The notes below the pieces were generated by a model that worked only from the letters and a program-made list of their open reading frames with translations, was not told where the DNA came from and did no database searches. A program made the position numbers and the translations under genes. From NCBI GenBank assembly GCA_964611645.1, contig CAZTAO010000049.1:1-34123 (forward strand): a DNA stretch of 34,123 nucleotides, in the 5' to 3' direction. Shown here in pieces: positions 6,316 through 16,144 of this stretch. The first letter of the stretch is position 1, and every line of letters begins with the position of its first letter. Source of the stretch: CAZTAO01 sp964611645 (GTDB lineage: Bacteria; Armatimonadota; UBA5829).

Positions 6316-9171
6316 ATGACACATCTGAAGCCGACTGTCACGGCAATTATCATCACATTGCTCCTGGCATCCGCAGGCTGGGCAGCCGACACCGGCCTGG
6401 TTGCAGCTTACACATTCGAGGAAGGCCCGGGCGGAGCAGTCAAAGACTGGAGCGGAACCGGCAGCCACGGCAAGATCGTGGGAGATGTGACCTACATCAA
6501 GCGCGACGGCGGCAAGGGCTATGCCCTGAGCTTCAACAACGGCCAAGCATACGTGGACTGCGGCAACACTCCCAGCCTGGACCTGCGGAACGCACTGACC
6601 GTCGAAACATGGTTCCACCCTCTGACCAACGTCAGCAAGGGCGAGGGCGGGGTTGTCGGCAAGCTGATGGGGGCATTCTCCCTGAGCTTCTCAGGCGGCT
6701 GCTTTTTCTACGCACCCGGCGGCTCCAACTACGCCACCACGGGACCTATCAGCATGGACTGGCACCACATGGTCGCCACATTCAACGGCGCGGACGTAAA
6801 GGTCTATGTGGATGGGCAGCTTCAAGGCGCGGTGAAGTCAAAGATCAAGTCTCTGCCCCAAGGTGAGAACTTCTACCTCCGCTACCCCGCTACCTACCTT
6901 AGCGTTGAACCCGACTACCGCTGCATGCTGGACAATGTCCGGGTCTACAACCGCGCTCTCACCGAGTCGGAAGCGCAGAGACGCTACAAAAGCGAGGCGC
7001 GCGCTCAGGGAATGGCTATCGCCGAGTGGTTCGACAAACCCAACCTCATCGCTCTGCCCTTCCCCAAGAGTGGCACGCTCGTTGCCAAGACTGACATATC
7101 GCAGATGGAACTGCCTGTGAAGAGCGCATCTGTGCGGATTGAACTGCGCAACTCAGCCGGAAAGGTGGCCGCGCGAAAGGAAATCGTGACGGAGATTATT
7201 GGAGGCGACGACGCCAACCTGCGGTTTGAGTTCCAGGATGCGCCGGAGCAGGGGGTGGGCTACGCGACACTGGATGTCTCCAAACTGCCCGCAGGCAAGT
7301 ATGACCTTCGAGCCACGGTCTTCGGCCGCTCCTCCAAGGCAGCCATTGGCAAGCCCTACTCAGTCAAACTGGAACTTCCCCTCAAGCAGCCGGAGTGGAT
7401 CAAGGCTTACAAGGGCGTGAAGACCCTCAACAACCTCGCCGCCGAACTGCTCATCGTCAGAACCCCTCAGAAGGAAGCTCAGAAAGACTACAAGTTCACC
7501 AACCCCAGGAACGGTTGGGTCTTCATCTCCACCAGGGGTGGCGACGCGTCTGTCTACATCGATGGCGAACTGCAGCCTGCAGTCGTTGACGAGGGAGCAG
7601 CCGGCGGAGCAGAAGCCATGCGCCATCTGGCTGCCGGGCCACACAAGCTCCGCGTGGTATGTGAAGGAGATTCCAAGAAACTGTCGCTGGTTGTGCGAGC
7701 GATCCCGGAGTTGATGGTTGCAGGGCTGGGCTACACCTGTGGGTCAGGCTGGCCCAATGTTCCGATCCTGCCCTGCTTTGGCACCTACAACATGGAGTAT
7801 ATGGACAAGATCGGCCTGCTGGATAACCTCAACACCCTCATCGAGCAGAACCCGGTCGCGGAGAATGCGCCTTATGTGCTGGAGTGGCGAAAACAGGGCA
7901 AGCGCCTTATCGTGCGCTACAGCCAATGGAACCTGTGGCAGAATCCTCCGACCCTTGCTGAAGAGGTCTTCAACGCCTGGACATCCGACCGAGGACTGAA
8001 GGATGAGGGTTACGATGGGATCATCGCGGACGAGTTCTCCGGCCTGGGCCACGGGGGCTTCGCAAGTTACCCACTCTACGCGGAAGCCATCAGGCGGATC
8101 GGTCAAGACCCCAGGTTCAAAGGCAGGGTCTTCTACCCCTACTGCATGCCCATGTATCCCGGCAAGGAAGCCATGAACATGTTGCAGGCGCTGATAGACA
8201 GCGGATATGGATGGGCAGAGGAGAAATACCTCACGGAACAACCGACCGAGAAGGCCGCCCGCGCCTACATAGACCTTCGCCTTCGCAGGAACGTGCTGCA
8301 GTATGAACCCCAAATCCCCGGCGCAGCCAGGCACATGATCACCACGCTGGGCTTTATGTCGGCCCCGCCGGAAACGCTGAATGTGTATCCGTGGGTGGAC
8401 TTCAAAGTCTATATGGATATCCAGATGCAGCTTCTCGCGACTGACCCGGTATTCTTCGGACTGCGAGGCATCCATTGGTACCACAACGGCTACGTCGATG
8501 AAGAAGACCTTCGCTGGACGGCGAAACTCTTCCGCCACTACGCCATCGAGGGCCGCACCGACCGCCTCACCAAGGACCCATACATAACCGCCCACATCGC
8601 CAATCCGGACTTCGATGACGGCCTCAAAGGCTGGACAGTCTCACCGGCGGAAGAGGGAAGCATTGCAGAGGGGCATGCGGAGGGCGCCGGCGCGCTCGAG
8701 ACAAGATCGACCGGCGGAAGCACAATGCCGGGCAACAACTTCATTCTCACCACCCGCAGCGCCAAGGCCCCGAACCGGTTCTCACAAGTGATCAAGGGCC
8801 TCACACCCGGGCGAACCTATTCCGTGAAGATGTTCACGGGAGACTACGACGAGATGATGGCGGGGAAGTCAACACAGAATCCCCACGCAGTGAGCATTCA
8901 GGTCGCGGACGCTGAGATGATCTCCGATGGAAACTTCCACCAACTCTTCCCCAGCGGCCTGGCCGGGCACGTCTACGGCCCGTTCAAGGATGGCAACCAC
9001 CTCTACCTGACCTACCACCGAGTAGTCTTTCGGGCGAAAGTATCACAAGCAAAGCTGGCGATATCAGACTGGGCCACCAAGGATTCCCCCGGCGGCCCGA
9101 TAGGCCAGACTATGTTCTACAACTTCATAGAGGTGCAGCCCTACGTGGACACCTCCAACGTAGATCCTTAG
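6316..9171 (+). CDS. Large exported LamG-domain protein with putative glycosidase-like core
   Basis: A 951-residue exported protein. The ATG at 6316 has AAGGCGGG 5 nt upstream and opens a classical signal peptide ending WAA. Residues about 25-225 form a LamG/concanavalin-like jelly roll: 'LVAAYTFEE' at the start, 'LTVETWFHP' in the middle, and 'LDNVRVYNRALTESE' at the end, the standard signature. Residues 240-480 are beta-rich, possibly immunoglobulin-like and lectin-like. Residues about 490-770 look like a barrel; 'YDGIIADEFSG' puts adjacent Asp572 and Glu573 at a strand end, a plausible catalytic pair. The C-terminal part (about 770-951, 'NPDFDDGLKGW') resembles a carbohydrate-binding sandwich. 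I can name no glycoside hydrolase family. It lies about 110 nt after glpK and about 90 nt before the sialidase-like gene, on the same strand. Confidence 0.75.
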   Translation: MTHLKPTVTAIIITLLLASAGWAADTGLVAAYTFEEGPGGAVKDWSGTGSHGKIVGDVTYIKRDGGKGYALSFNNGQAYVDCGNTPSLDLRNALTVETWFHPLTNVSKGEGGVVGKLMGAFSLSFSGGCFFYAPGGSNYATTGPISMDWHHMVATFNGADVKVYVDGQLQGAVKSKIKSLPQGENFYLRYPATYLSVEPDYRCMLDNVRVYNRALTESEAQRRYKSEARAQGMAIAEWFDKPNLIALPFPKSGTLVAKTDISQMELPVKSASVRIELRNSAGKVAARKEIVTEIIGGDDANLRFEFQDAPEQGVGYATLDVSKLPAGKYDLRATVFGRSSKAAIGKPYSVKLELPLKQPEWIKAYKGVKTLNNLAAELLIVRTPQKEAQKDYKFTNPRNGWVFISTRGGDASVYIDGELQPAVVDEGAAGGAEAMRHLAAGPHKLRVVCEGDSKKLSLVVRAIPELMVAGLGYTCGSGWPNVPILPCFGTYNMEYMDKIGLLDNLNTLIEQNPVAENAPYVLEWRKQGKRLIVRYSQWNLWQNPPTLAEEVFNAWTSDRGLKDEGYDGIIADEFSGLGHGGFASYPLYAEAIRRIGQDPRFKGRVFYPYCMPMYPGKEAMNMLQALIDSGYGWAEEKYLTEQPTEKAARAYIDLRLRRNVLQYEPQIPGAARHMITTLGFMSAPPETLNVYPWVDFKVYMDIQMQLLATDPVFFGLRGIHWYHNGYVDEEDLRWTAKLFRHYAIEGRTDRLTKDPYITAHIANPDFDDGLKGWTVSPAEEGSIAEGHAEGAGALETRSTGGSTMPGNNFILTTRSAKAPNRFSQVIKGLTPGRTYSVKMFTGDYDEMMAGKSTQNPHAVSIQVADAEMISDGNFHQLFPSGLAGHVYGPFKDGNHLYLTYHRVVFRAKVSQAKLAISDWATKDSPGGPIGQTMFYNFIEVQPYVDTSNVDP

Positions 9172-9229
9172 GATGGCCGGGCGTGATTAACTGCACTGGC
9201 CGCGCCCGTATCTGTATCGCGCAGAGTAC

Positions 9230-9255
9230 GAGTCCTGTGGACTCCTGTGAGGACT
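9230..9255 (+). promoter_or_regulatory. Alternative small hairpins over a ribosome-binding site
   Basis: GAGTCC (9230-9235) can pair with GGACTC (9239-9244). Alternatively AGTCCT (9231-9236) can pair with AGGACT (9250-9255), which covers the GAGGA site used by the next gene. The two pairings exclude each other. The stems are only 6 bp, so this could be chance. Confidence 0.3.
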
Positions 9256-9258
9256 GCT

Positions 9259-10524
9259 ATGAGACTTGAACTATCTCTCCCAGCGGTGGTGCTGGCGCTT
9301 TCCGTTGTGTTTGCTATATTCGCGCAATCTGTGGGACACTCTGATGCTCCATCTGAAACGCCGGTCACCGTGAAGGTTGTGCAGGATGGCGAATCCGTTG
9401 CGAGACCGGAAGCCTGTCGAGGAACGCTTATAGGCCCGGGCATCAACCAGCCGGACCCGTTCCCGGGCTACCGGGGCATGGTTGGCTGGGAGTCACCTGT
9501 CGTCCTGAAAAACGGTGACTGGCTTGTCGGTTTCAACGCAGGCTATTGGCACGCCTCCTTTCCCACGCCGTTCGGCGACCAAGCACAAGCCGAGTTCTTT
9601 GCCAAGATCGGCATGCCTCTCGATGTCAAGGCCCCTCGAGGCGGCAAGGCTATGATCATTCGTTCCACTGATCATGGCAAGACCTGGAGCAAGCCGACGA
9701 CACTAATGGACACTCCGTGGGATGACCGCCATCCCAGCTTTCTCGAGCTTCCAAGCGGGACCATTCTCTGCTCAACATTTGTGATGACCCTGGGAGACTA
9801 CAAGATGGAGCGCAAGGTCGGTCACTGGAGCATGATCACGCGTTCCACCGACGGCGGTCACAAGTGGGAAAAGCCCAGGCGTGTGTGCAGACAATTCCTG
9901 GGTGACGAATCTGACGGCCCGATGGTGCTTTCTAAAGACGGTTCCGTCTACATGGCAATCGACGGCAAGCCCAAAGACAATGGCGAGTGGCAAGTGGCAG
10001 TGCTCCGCTCGACCGATGAGGGGCTTAACTGGAAGCTGATTTCGATCGTGAAAACCGACCACTCGCTGTACGAGCCCAGCATAGCCGAACTTCCGGACGG
10101 CAAAATGGTGCTTATCGCGCGTCCTGAAGGAGATATCGCTTTTTCCAGCGACCACGGCCGCACGTGGACAAAGCCGGTATCATTCGGGATGCGGCTCTTC
10201 GCGCCGTCTCTCGAGGTGCTGAAAGATGGAACCCTGCTTTGCATACACGGATCCTATGGCGCGGGCGGCCTAAGAGTGATCTTCAGCAGGGATGGCGGGC
10301 ACACATGGATAGCCCCCAACGCCAAGTATGGTTTCCTCATCGATCACTCATACGGATACGGCAAAGCCACGCAGCTTCGCGACGGGACGCTGTTCCTTAC
10401 GTATCTGAACACACCCGGAATCGACCCTGTACAGGCCACATCCAACTCTATCTGGTGCATCAGAATGGCCGTCCGTTCGCACTATTCCGGTATCGACCTG
10501 CTGCCTGCGCCAAACCGAAAGTAG
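9259..10524 (+). CDS. Exported sialidase-like protein with five Asp-box (BNR) repeats
   Basis: A 421-residue exported six-bladed beta-propeller of the sialidase/neuraminidase superfamily. Five Asp-boxes (S-x-D-x-G-x-x-W) are visible at residues about 136 (STDHGKTW), 196 (STDGGHKW), 251 (STDEGLNW), 296 (SSDHGRTW) and 343 (SRDGGHTW), evenly spaced as in propeller blades. The ATG at 9259, with GAGGA 5 nt upstream, opens a signal peptide. Family members cleave terminal sialic acids, but many bacterial relatives act on other sugars or are uncharacterised. I could not place the full Arg triad, Tyr and Asp of a true exo-sialidase with confidence. Presence of a sialate O-acetylesterase-like gene in the same block fits a sialoglycan role. 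The protein looks complete. Confidence 0.8.
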   Translation: MRLELSLPAVVLALSVVFAIFAQSVGHSDAPSETPVTVKVVQDGESVARPEACRGTLIGPGINQPDPFPGYRGMVGWESPVVLKNGDWLVGFNAGYWHASFPTPFGDQAQAEFFAKIGMPLDVKAPRGGKAMIIRSTDHGKTWSKPTTLMDTPWDDRHPSFLELPSGTILCSTFVMTLGDYKMERKVGHWSMITRSTDGGHKWEKPRRVCRQFLGDESDGPMVLSKDGSVYMAIDGKPKDNGEWQVAVLRSTDEGLNWKLISIVKTDHSLYEPSIAELPDGKMVLIARPEGDIAFSSDHGRTWTKPVSFGMRLFAPSLEVLKDGTLLCIHGSYGAGGLRVIFSRDGGHTWIAPNAKYGFLIDHSYGYGKATQLRDGTLFLTYLNTPGIDPVQATSNSIWCIRMAVRSHYSGIDLLPAPNRK

Positions 10525-10609
10525 CCTACGGTCGGGCAGCGTGGAACCCCGTGATCAGGTGCAATATGCGTGCGCGGCTGCGATTTGCAATCGCACACAA
10601 TCCGGAATT

Positions 10610-10766
10610 CCCTCCCCTCGCAGGGGAGGGATAATGAGAGGGTCTTCTGACGTGGCGCTGTGCAGACTCGATAGGTAAAGAGAACCGCCCCCTTTCGCAT
10701 CGCGGTCGCTCCGCTCCTTGGCGATGCTTGCGGGTTATACCTAGCCCCCTCCTGGCGAGGAGGGGG
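10610..10766. repeat. Dispersed GC-rich hairpin repeat, copy 2; convergent gene end
   Basis: Two perfect 9-bp hairpins bracket the copy: CCCTCCCCT (10610-10618) with AGGGGAGGG (10622-10630), and CCCCCTCCT (10745-10753) with AGGAGGGGG (10758-10766). Between them lies a CTTTCGCA/GCGATGC-type module. The element sits between two converging genes (stops at 10524 and 10774), where the hairpins could also stop transcription from both sides, although no T-run follows them. Confidence 0.7.
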
Positions 10767-10773
10767 AATGCAC

Positions 10774-12909
10774 TTACTTCCCAACTCCAAGTTGACCCAA
10801 CACTCCGAGCACAGCCTCTTTGGCCGCGCCGGCGAGGGAGGAATTGTTCTCGTTCGCCAGGACACCCTCGGGCACGCTGCTCAGCAGTTCCTTGCCACGC
10901 TTCACTGCTCCCGGATTCTTGCCCTTGGTGGAGCCAGAGACCGCACTCTTTAGCATCTGCAGGTAGAATATGTCTTCCATGCCTTCGCGGGTAGCTTCCC
11001 AGCGCTTGCCGGTGACTACTATTTCCTTCTTGCTTATGCCTGCGGGCGCATCCGGCGCATCCGAGAAATAGACCACCGCCCAATTGGGGCCGTCTTCGTG
11101 TTTGTAGCTGTTCCAGTGGGTCTTATAGCTGTAAATCCAGTACCCATATCCCATCATCCCCTCGTTCCAGGCCTTCCAAGGGGCAAGGCGGTAATCGCGG
11201 TACGGCGGGGCCTCTTCGGGATTGCTGCCGGGCGGGTTTGCGTAGGTCCAGAAGTTCTTCCGGCTCTTCTTCAGCAACTGGTTAGCCAGCTTCTTGGTCT
11301 CGCGGTTGCCATCATACGGCGGGTTGTTGAGGTAGTCGTAGAGATAGGGGCACCAGATGTCTACGTACGGCGCGATGTTTGTCACGTTCTGCTCGTTCTC
11401 GCCGGTGTTGTTCACGTATACCTGCACATTCGGGTCAACCTCTTTGGTCAGCCGCACCAGGTCACAAACAGCCGGACGCAGGCTCTCATCGTAGGGATAC
11501 ATGGCATACTTCTCGTAGCCATAACCCTTCTCTTTCATGTGCTTGACCCAACCGACCAGCCACTGCTTGAAAAGCGGCTTCCACTCATCGCTCATATACT
11601 TGATCGTGCCACCGTTGACCCCGCTCTCCATGAAGTTCTCCACGCCCCAGTTGAATAGTATCATCTTCGGGCTGAGAATCTTATAGTTCTCGAGAGCCTC
11701 ATCCAGTTCCTTGTAGTCGGTGACCAGCTTGCCGGAGGCATCGCATGCCAGCCTGGGACACGACCATGGGTGGGTTACCGCGACGTTGGTGTAGTGCTTC
11801 TTCAGGTCCAGCATCAGCGCTTCGGCTTTGCCGGGTGACTTCGCGACCCACGAAGGCACGCACAGGTCCCAATAGTAGGAGTATATGGGCTTGTCTTCGG
11901 GAAGGGCTGTGGGATAGACCTTTGTCGCGAGTTCAATTGAGCTGGCTCGGCCACCCTCCGGAACAACTTTGATTGTAGCTTTGTTCTCTCCGGCACTCAC
12001 TCCCCGACTGTTGAGTGTCACCCAGACCTCCCTGCTCTCTCCCGATGGGATCGAGACAGGGCCTTCAAGCAGCGGCAGCGCATCATCCACCTGCCTACCG
12101 GAAAACGCGGTGATCCAGGTTGCCAGGCGCAGGGTCAATGCCGGCTTCGATGCGCCGAGGGAGACGCTGAACTCCTGGGGCTGGTCGGTAAGGTTGGTAA
12201 TCACAAAGCTGGTAGACTCGTACTCATTCCTGCCCATAGCCAGCCGGATCTTCGTGCATTCCTTCGGAGACTCAGGCGCTTCCTGCAAAGCCTGCAGGTT
12301 GTCCCACGGGGAAGCCTTCTGCCAGATAAGGTAATCTTGCTTTGGCGATACAGCCCTCCACGCGCCAAGGATCGCTTCCCTGGAGGTATTCATCTCGGTG
12401 ATGGAGATGTCGTCAACGTAGACATCAACGAAGTCCCCCACAGCACTGAACATCAGGAACGCGGCACTCCCACCATTCTTCTCTTCGTACGTGCCCGTAT
12501 ACTCAGTCCAGACCGGGGATGTGAGCTGGCCAGTGAAGAACGGCACGTAGTCGTTGTTGGCGCCGTTTCGCATCGAGACTCCGCCCGAGCCTTTGGCTAC
12601 TTTGGCCCAGAAGCTGACCCGGTAGGTCTTGCCGGTCTCGGTGGGAAAGCCCGGGCTTATCGCGCCCGGCCATTCCTGGCCACCTCTGGCGATCACTATA
12701 TGCAGCGAAGCCTGCCCGCTGTGCTTTTCGGCGGTGGTCGCTTCCACGGTCTTGGGCACAGTCGCCGAGCCAATGCCCGTGCCATACCAGGCAGACTTCT
12801 CTTCAAAACCGCCGTTAGGCATCAACTCAGCGGCCGAAACAGCAGCCCCAACACACAGCACAGCCACGATCAACACCAAGGCTCTGCCCAAAAGTACTCG
12901 TCTCTTCAA
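10774..12909 (-). CDS. Exported CBM plus GH123/DUF4091-like glycosidase
   Basis: A 711-residue exported protein read from a TTG at 12909, with AAGGAG 8 nt upstream. A signal peptide (about residues 1-26, ending VSAAE) is followed by a CenC/CBM4_9-like carbohydrate-binding domain (about 28-172, 'LMPNGGFEE' to 'VYVDDISI'). A beta-sandwich (about 215-335) leads into a TIM-barrel (about 340-640). This order matches GH123 / DUF4091 proteins. GH123 enzymes are beta-N-acetylgalactosaminidases that use an adjacent Asp-Glu pair in substrate-assisted catalysis; here 'MYPYDES' provides Asp474-Glu475 in the expected place. Length fits. The family link is by recognised architecture, not by search. It is the last gene of the three-gene minus-strand set, 54 nt behind the DUF4838 gene. 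Confidence 0.75.
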   Translation of the reverse strand: MKRRVLLGRALVLIVAVLCVGAAVSAAELMPNGGFEEKSAWYGTGIGSATVPKTVEATTAEKHSGQASLHIVIARGGQEWPGAISPGFPTETGKTYRVSFWAKVAKGSGGVSMRNGANNDYVPFFTGQLTSPVWTEYTGTYEEKNGGSAAFLMFSAVGDFVDVYVDDISITEMNTSREAILGAWRAVSPKQDYLIWQKASPWDNLQALQEAPESPKECTKIRLAMGRNEYESTSFVITNLTDQPQEFSVSLGASKPALTLRLATWITAFSGRQVDDALPLLEGPVSIPSGESREVWVTLNSRGVSAGENKATIKVVPEGGRASSIELATKVYPTALPEDKPIYSYYWDLCVPSWVAKSPGKAEALMLDLKKHYTNVAVTHPWSCPRLACDASGKLVTDYKELDEALENYKILSPKMILFNWGVENFMESGVNGGTIKYMSDEWKPLFKQWLVGWVKHMKEKGYGYEKYAMYPYDESLRPAVCDLVRLTKEVDPNVQVYVNNTGENEQNVTNIAPYVDIWCPYLYDYLNNPPYDGNRETKKLANQLLKKSRKNFWTYANPPGSNPEEAPPYRDYRLAPWKAWNEGMMGYGYWIYSYKTHWNSYKHEDGPNWAVVYFSDAPDAPAGISKKEIVVTGKRWEATREGMEDIFYLQMLKSAVSGSTKGKNPGAVKRGKELLSSVPEGVLANENNSSLAGAAKEAVLGVLGQLGVGK

Positions 12910-12963
12910 ATCACACGCTCCTTTGCGATGAAGTTCGTCCCACTCCCATTATTGTACTACACA

Positions 12964-15900
12964 CTAATCCGCAAGTGTGAACTTCTTCCATAGCGCCGGT
13001 GACTGGCCTTCTACACCTGCAATGCCGGGGGTGAGCTGCAGCCAGACCAGGACGTCGGACTTATCCTCTTTCTGATACTGGTCAAGCACCACCAGGTTGA
13101 AGCCTATGCTGTCGCCGACATTCCGCTCGCTGCCAAGCTCATCCCAGGAGACCGCGAAGTCGTATAGGGCGCTGTCGCCGTCCACTTTTACGCTGTATGT
13201 GTGGCCCTTGCCGTCATTGGCAACACTGCCGCTTCCCCTGGTCTTGGGAGCGAACCATCTGTATCCCTCAGCCTTGCTTCCGGGGCTGTCCGCAAGGGTC
13301 AGGCCGTAGAGGAAGTCGTCGGTGTCATCCAAGCCCTTGCCAAACGGCCTCTTGTCGCCGTCTCCGGCTGCGTCTATCCCGAACTGGAGGGCGTCTCCCT
13401 GCCAGATAGCATCTCCCGTGTAGCGCTGATTGTGGTCGATATCTTTGACTTTGACCACCAACCGCAGCCCCCGCTCATCCCATCCCAGGCAGGCCGACGC
13501 GCTGAACTTCTCAGGCCCGCGCCATCTGTCGGCCATCGAGCCGCCGCCCCAGTGTCCGAGCTGGTCCACGGTGTCCAGAACGAAAGTGGGGTTCGACCAA
13601 TCCGGGAACACCGCATCGATCTTTCGGCATTCCATCAGGTTCGAGGACACAACCTCCCGGATAGACACATCGTCAACCAGCGTGTCTTTTCCGGGCCACG
13701 AACAGAAAGCTACGTCGGCCCTGGCCACGTTGGCGTCTTTGGGGACGGTGAAATACTGGGTCACAAGAGTCCACTGGCTCTCGTAAGTAGAGTTGCCCAC
13801 CAGATTGGGGCCTCCGGCGTTGACGAAAGTGTACAATCCTCCGGGCCTGCTGCACTTGTACCAGTAGTCCAAACGATACTTCGTGCCCGGCTTCACCGCG
13901 AAGCTCTGGCTTGCCCGGCCAAAATCTGCCGACGCTGCTATCTTGAGGCTCTGCTTGCCGGAGCGGCTGTCGGGGCTTGCGGTGAGAGTCGCTTCGCCTG
14001 CTGTCCAACTTGCGGGAGGGCTGCCTTCTTCCATCTGCCCGTTGGCGACCAACTCCGTACCCAACGATTCCCCCGACATCAACTCGGCGGCTTGGAACAC
14101 GTCCGCGGGCAAAGCACCGCGCAGCGAGGCCGTATCGGCAGTCAGACTGTTCTTCTTGTAGTATTCAAGAAGCAGGGCTGTGCCCTTGGTGAGGCTGAAC
14201 TTGCACCTGGGCTCCCACTGCCCTCTTATGATCCCGAAATGGTCGCCTTTGCCGCTCTTGCCCTCACGGTCCGATATCGGGTCCACCAGGAGAGTCTTCT
14301 GGTAGATGGGTTCCTCATCCGCTATCGCTTGGGAAACTGCCAGAAGCATATTCTTATAGGCTGTTGCTTTGTCAGGAGAAGCCAGGTCTTCTGGCTTCAC
14401 TTTGTCCATCGCGTCGCTGGTAAGCCAGCCGCGAAGAGCGTTGGCTGAATAGGCGAAGTTGTCAGCGATGTAACCAACTCGTTTGCGGGTATCCTCGCTG
14501 CGGGCGAGCTGATTCGCTTTGGCAAGGTGAGCCAGAGCCTGATCCAGGTCGGACAGTCTGTATGGCGCCATCTGCTCGGACACCAACGACCACCCCTCGA
14601 AGTATTTGCCGGTCCTGCCGGGAGCGGGCCTTGCCCAAGCTTTCTCAAATACGCTGTAGAACGCCTTCACCTCCTTGCCGGCCTCTGAACCGAATGACTT
14701 GGTGAAGAGATCGTCAAGCGTTTTGTCCGAGTCCAGGTTCACGTTCCACATCATCTGGGCAGCCATGTATATCATAGGCCCCTGGGTAGGCCAGTGGACG
14801 GGCATCTCGCTCAGCCAACCCGCTGTGCCCTGCTTGGCCATCTGCTTGATGTTTGCCGCGTCCTGGTGCGCATAATACCTCGGCCCCCACCACCAGCACA
14901 GGCCGTGGTAATTGTAGACTATTATGTTCTTGCAGCCCTTCTTCTTCCACGCTTCCAGCACCTTGTAGTCGCGGTCGCGGTAGGACTTATCGTAGTACTG
15001 CGAATCATCCACGCAAATGGCGATGGCCAGGTTCGGCTCCAGCCGCGCGATCTTTCTGGGCGGGGTATAGGTGCCGTTGTAGACTAGGCACCCGACCAGC
15101 TTGCCGGGGTGGGACTTGCCTATCTCTCTGGCTACCTGGTTGGCGAATGTGAAGTAGCGGTCGGAATGCTGGACTATGTCGTTCACTTTCTCCAGCGGCT
15201 GCACGTCCAGCGCGCGGCAATTCTCGCACTCGCACCATTCGGTGCTGTCATTCTCCCCAATTGCCACGCTGAGAGCGTTGGGGTTGTCGTCAAAGGACTT
15301 GCGGCAGAACGCTACCACGGCCTTCACCAGATCGGGGTTGCTGTAGCAAGGCTGGGGCGCGCTTCTGTCGCCGGGCGCGGGTATAACCCGCTTGCCGTTG
15401 AGAAGCGGGTAGAACTCAGGATGGTCCTTGCCGTATATGTCGGAGTTGAGGATGTAGCCGATGTAGTGCGGGTCGGCGCGGAGCTTGTACGCGCCCTCGT
15501 CTCGCCGCATCCGCTCGCACCAGATCGGGCCTTCATCGTTGACTCCGGTATTGACCCCGAACATGCCGAACTTGGATGATGGATTGTGAACCTCATTGCA
15601 GTAACCGACCGAGACCGTGCCTCGCTTCGGCACGACCTCGAATAGCTCAGTCGGGAAGAACCACCGCGCGCCGAGCTTGTCTTGCAGAAAGCCGTAGAGA
15701 GCATTGATCGTGCCGCCGTCGTTCTTGCCGCGCAACACCAGCGCACTCTTCGTCGCCACGATGCGATAGCCCCGAGGCTGCACCTTTGCCATATCCACGG
15801 CAAGGCCTTTGGGCAGCGGCACATTTCCAACGAATATCTTTGCAGCCGATCCAACAGCCTGGTCCGGGCTGACGATGGGTACCCTGACGCCGGACATCTT

Positions 15901-16116
15901 CTCCAGCACCCGCTGGAAGTCCAACACCTTCTCCCAGAGCGGGCCTGTGCCCTCAGCGGTTTTGCCCTGTTTCGGGTCGGCGTTGGTGACGATCACGCAC
16001 TTCGCATTCCCGCCCGAGACGAGGATCAAGCTCCCAACCTTCGGCGGCGCGGCCAACAAAGCCGAGCAGGCGGACGCAAGGAGCACAGCAATAGTAGCGC
16101 AGCGAAGTAGTTTCAT
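12964..16116 (-). CDS. Exported DUF4838 protein with CenC-like and CBM9-like modules
   Basis: A 1050-residue exported protein. The ATG at 16116 has AAGAAG just upstream and opens a signal peptide (about 1-23, ending LLAA). Residues about 30-170 form the alpha-glucuronidase-N-like / GH20-N-like domain that precedes DUF4838. DUF4838 spans about 175-540 and carries 'HPEFYPLLNGKR' and the signature ENDSTEWCECENC (288-300). A helical region follows, then a CenC-like carbohydrate-binding sandwich (about 689-828, ending 'LVDDVSI') and a CBM9-like domain (about 829-1045). DUF4838 is presumed to be a glycoside hydrolase barrel but, as far as I know, has no firmly established activity. The stop lies 54 nt before the GH123-like gene and the start 28 nt after the fucosidase stop, indicating one operon. 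A paralogue lies at 25060-27285. Confidence 0.85.
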   Translation of the reverse strand: MKLLRCATIAVLLASACSALLAAPPKVGSLILVSGGNAKCVIVTNADPKQGKTAEGTGPLWEKVLDFQRVLEKMSGVRVPIVSPDQAVGSAAKIFVGNVPLPKGLAVDMAKVQPRGYRIVATKSALVLRGKNDGGTINALYGFLQDKLGARWFFPTELFEVVPKRGTVSVGYCNEVHNPSSKFGMFGVNTGVNDEGPIWCERMRRDEGAYKLRADPHYIGYILNSDIYGKDHPEFYPLLNGKRVIPAPGDRSAPQPCYSNPDLVKAVVAFCRKSFDDNPNALSVAIGENDSTEWCECENCRALDVQPLEKVNDIVQHSDRYFTFANQVAREIGKSHPGKLVGCLVYNGTYTPPRKIARLEPNLAIAICVDDSQYYDKSYRDRDYKVLEAWKKKGCKNIIVYNYHGLCWWWGPRYYAHQDAANIKQMAKQGTAGWLSEMPVHWPTQGPMIYMAAQMMWNVNLDSDKTLDDLFTKSFGSEAGKEVKAFYSVFEKAWARPAPGRTGKYFEGWSLVSEQMAPYRLSDLDQALAHLAKANQLARSEDTRKRVGYIADNFAYSANALRGWLTSDAMDKVKPEDLASPDKATAYKNMLLAVSQAIADEEPIYQKTLLVDPISDREGKSGKGDHFGIIRGQWEPRCKFSLTKGTALLLEYYKKNSLTADTASLRGALPADVFQAAELMSGESLGTELVANGQMEEGSPPASWTAGEATLTASPDSRSGKQSLKIAASADFGRASQSFAVKPGTKYRLDYWYKCSRPGGLYTFVNAGGPNLVGNSTYESQWTLVTQYFTVPKDANVARADVAFCSWPGKDTLVDDVSIREVVSSNLMECRKIDAVFPDWSNPTFVLDTVDQLGHWGGGSMADRWRGPEKFSASACLGWDERGLRLVVKVKDIDHNQRYTGDAIWQGDALQFGIDAAGDGDKRPFGKGLDDTDDFLYGLTLADSPGSKAEGYRWFAPKTRGSGSVANDGKGHTYSVKVDGDSALYDFAVSWDELGSERNVGDSIGFNLVVLDQYQKEDKSDVLVWLQLTPGIAGVEGQSPALWKKFTLAD

Positions 16117-16144
16117 ATTTCTTCTTTCCAAATGGGATGGTGAA

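Noticed and set aside
13201..14448. 415-codon plus-strand frame
   Set aside because: Lies wholly antisense to the CBM part of the DUF4838 gene, has no recognisable motifs, and is explained by high G+C content.
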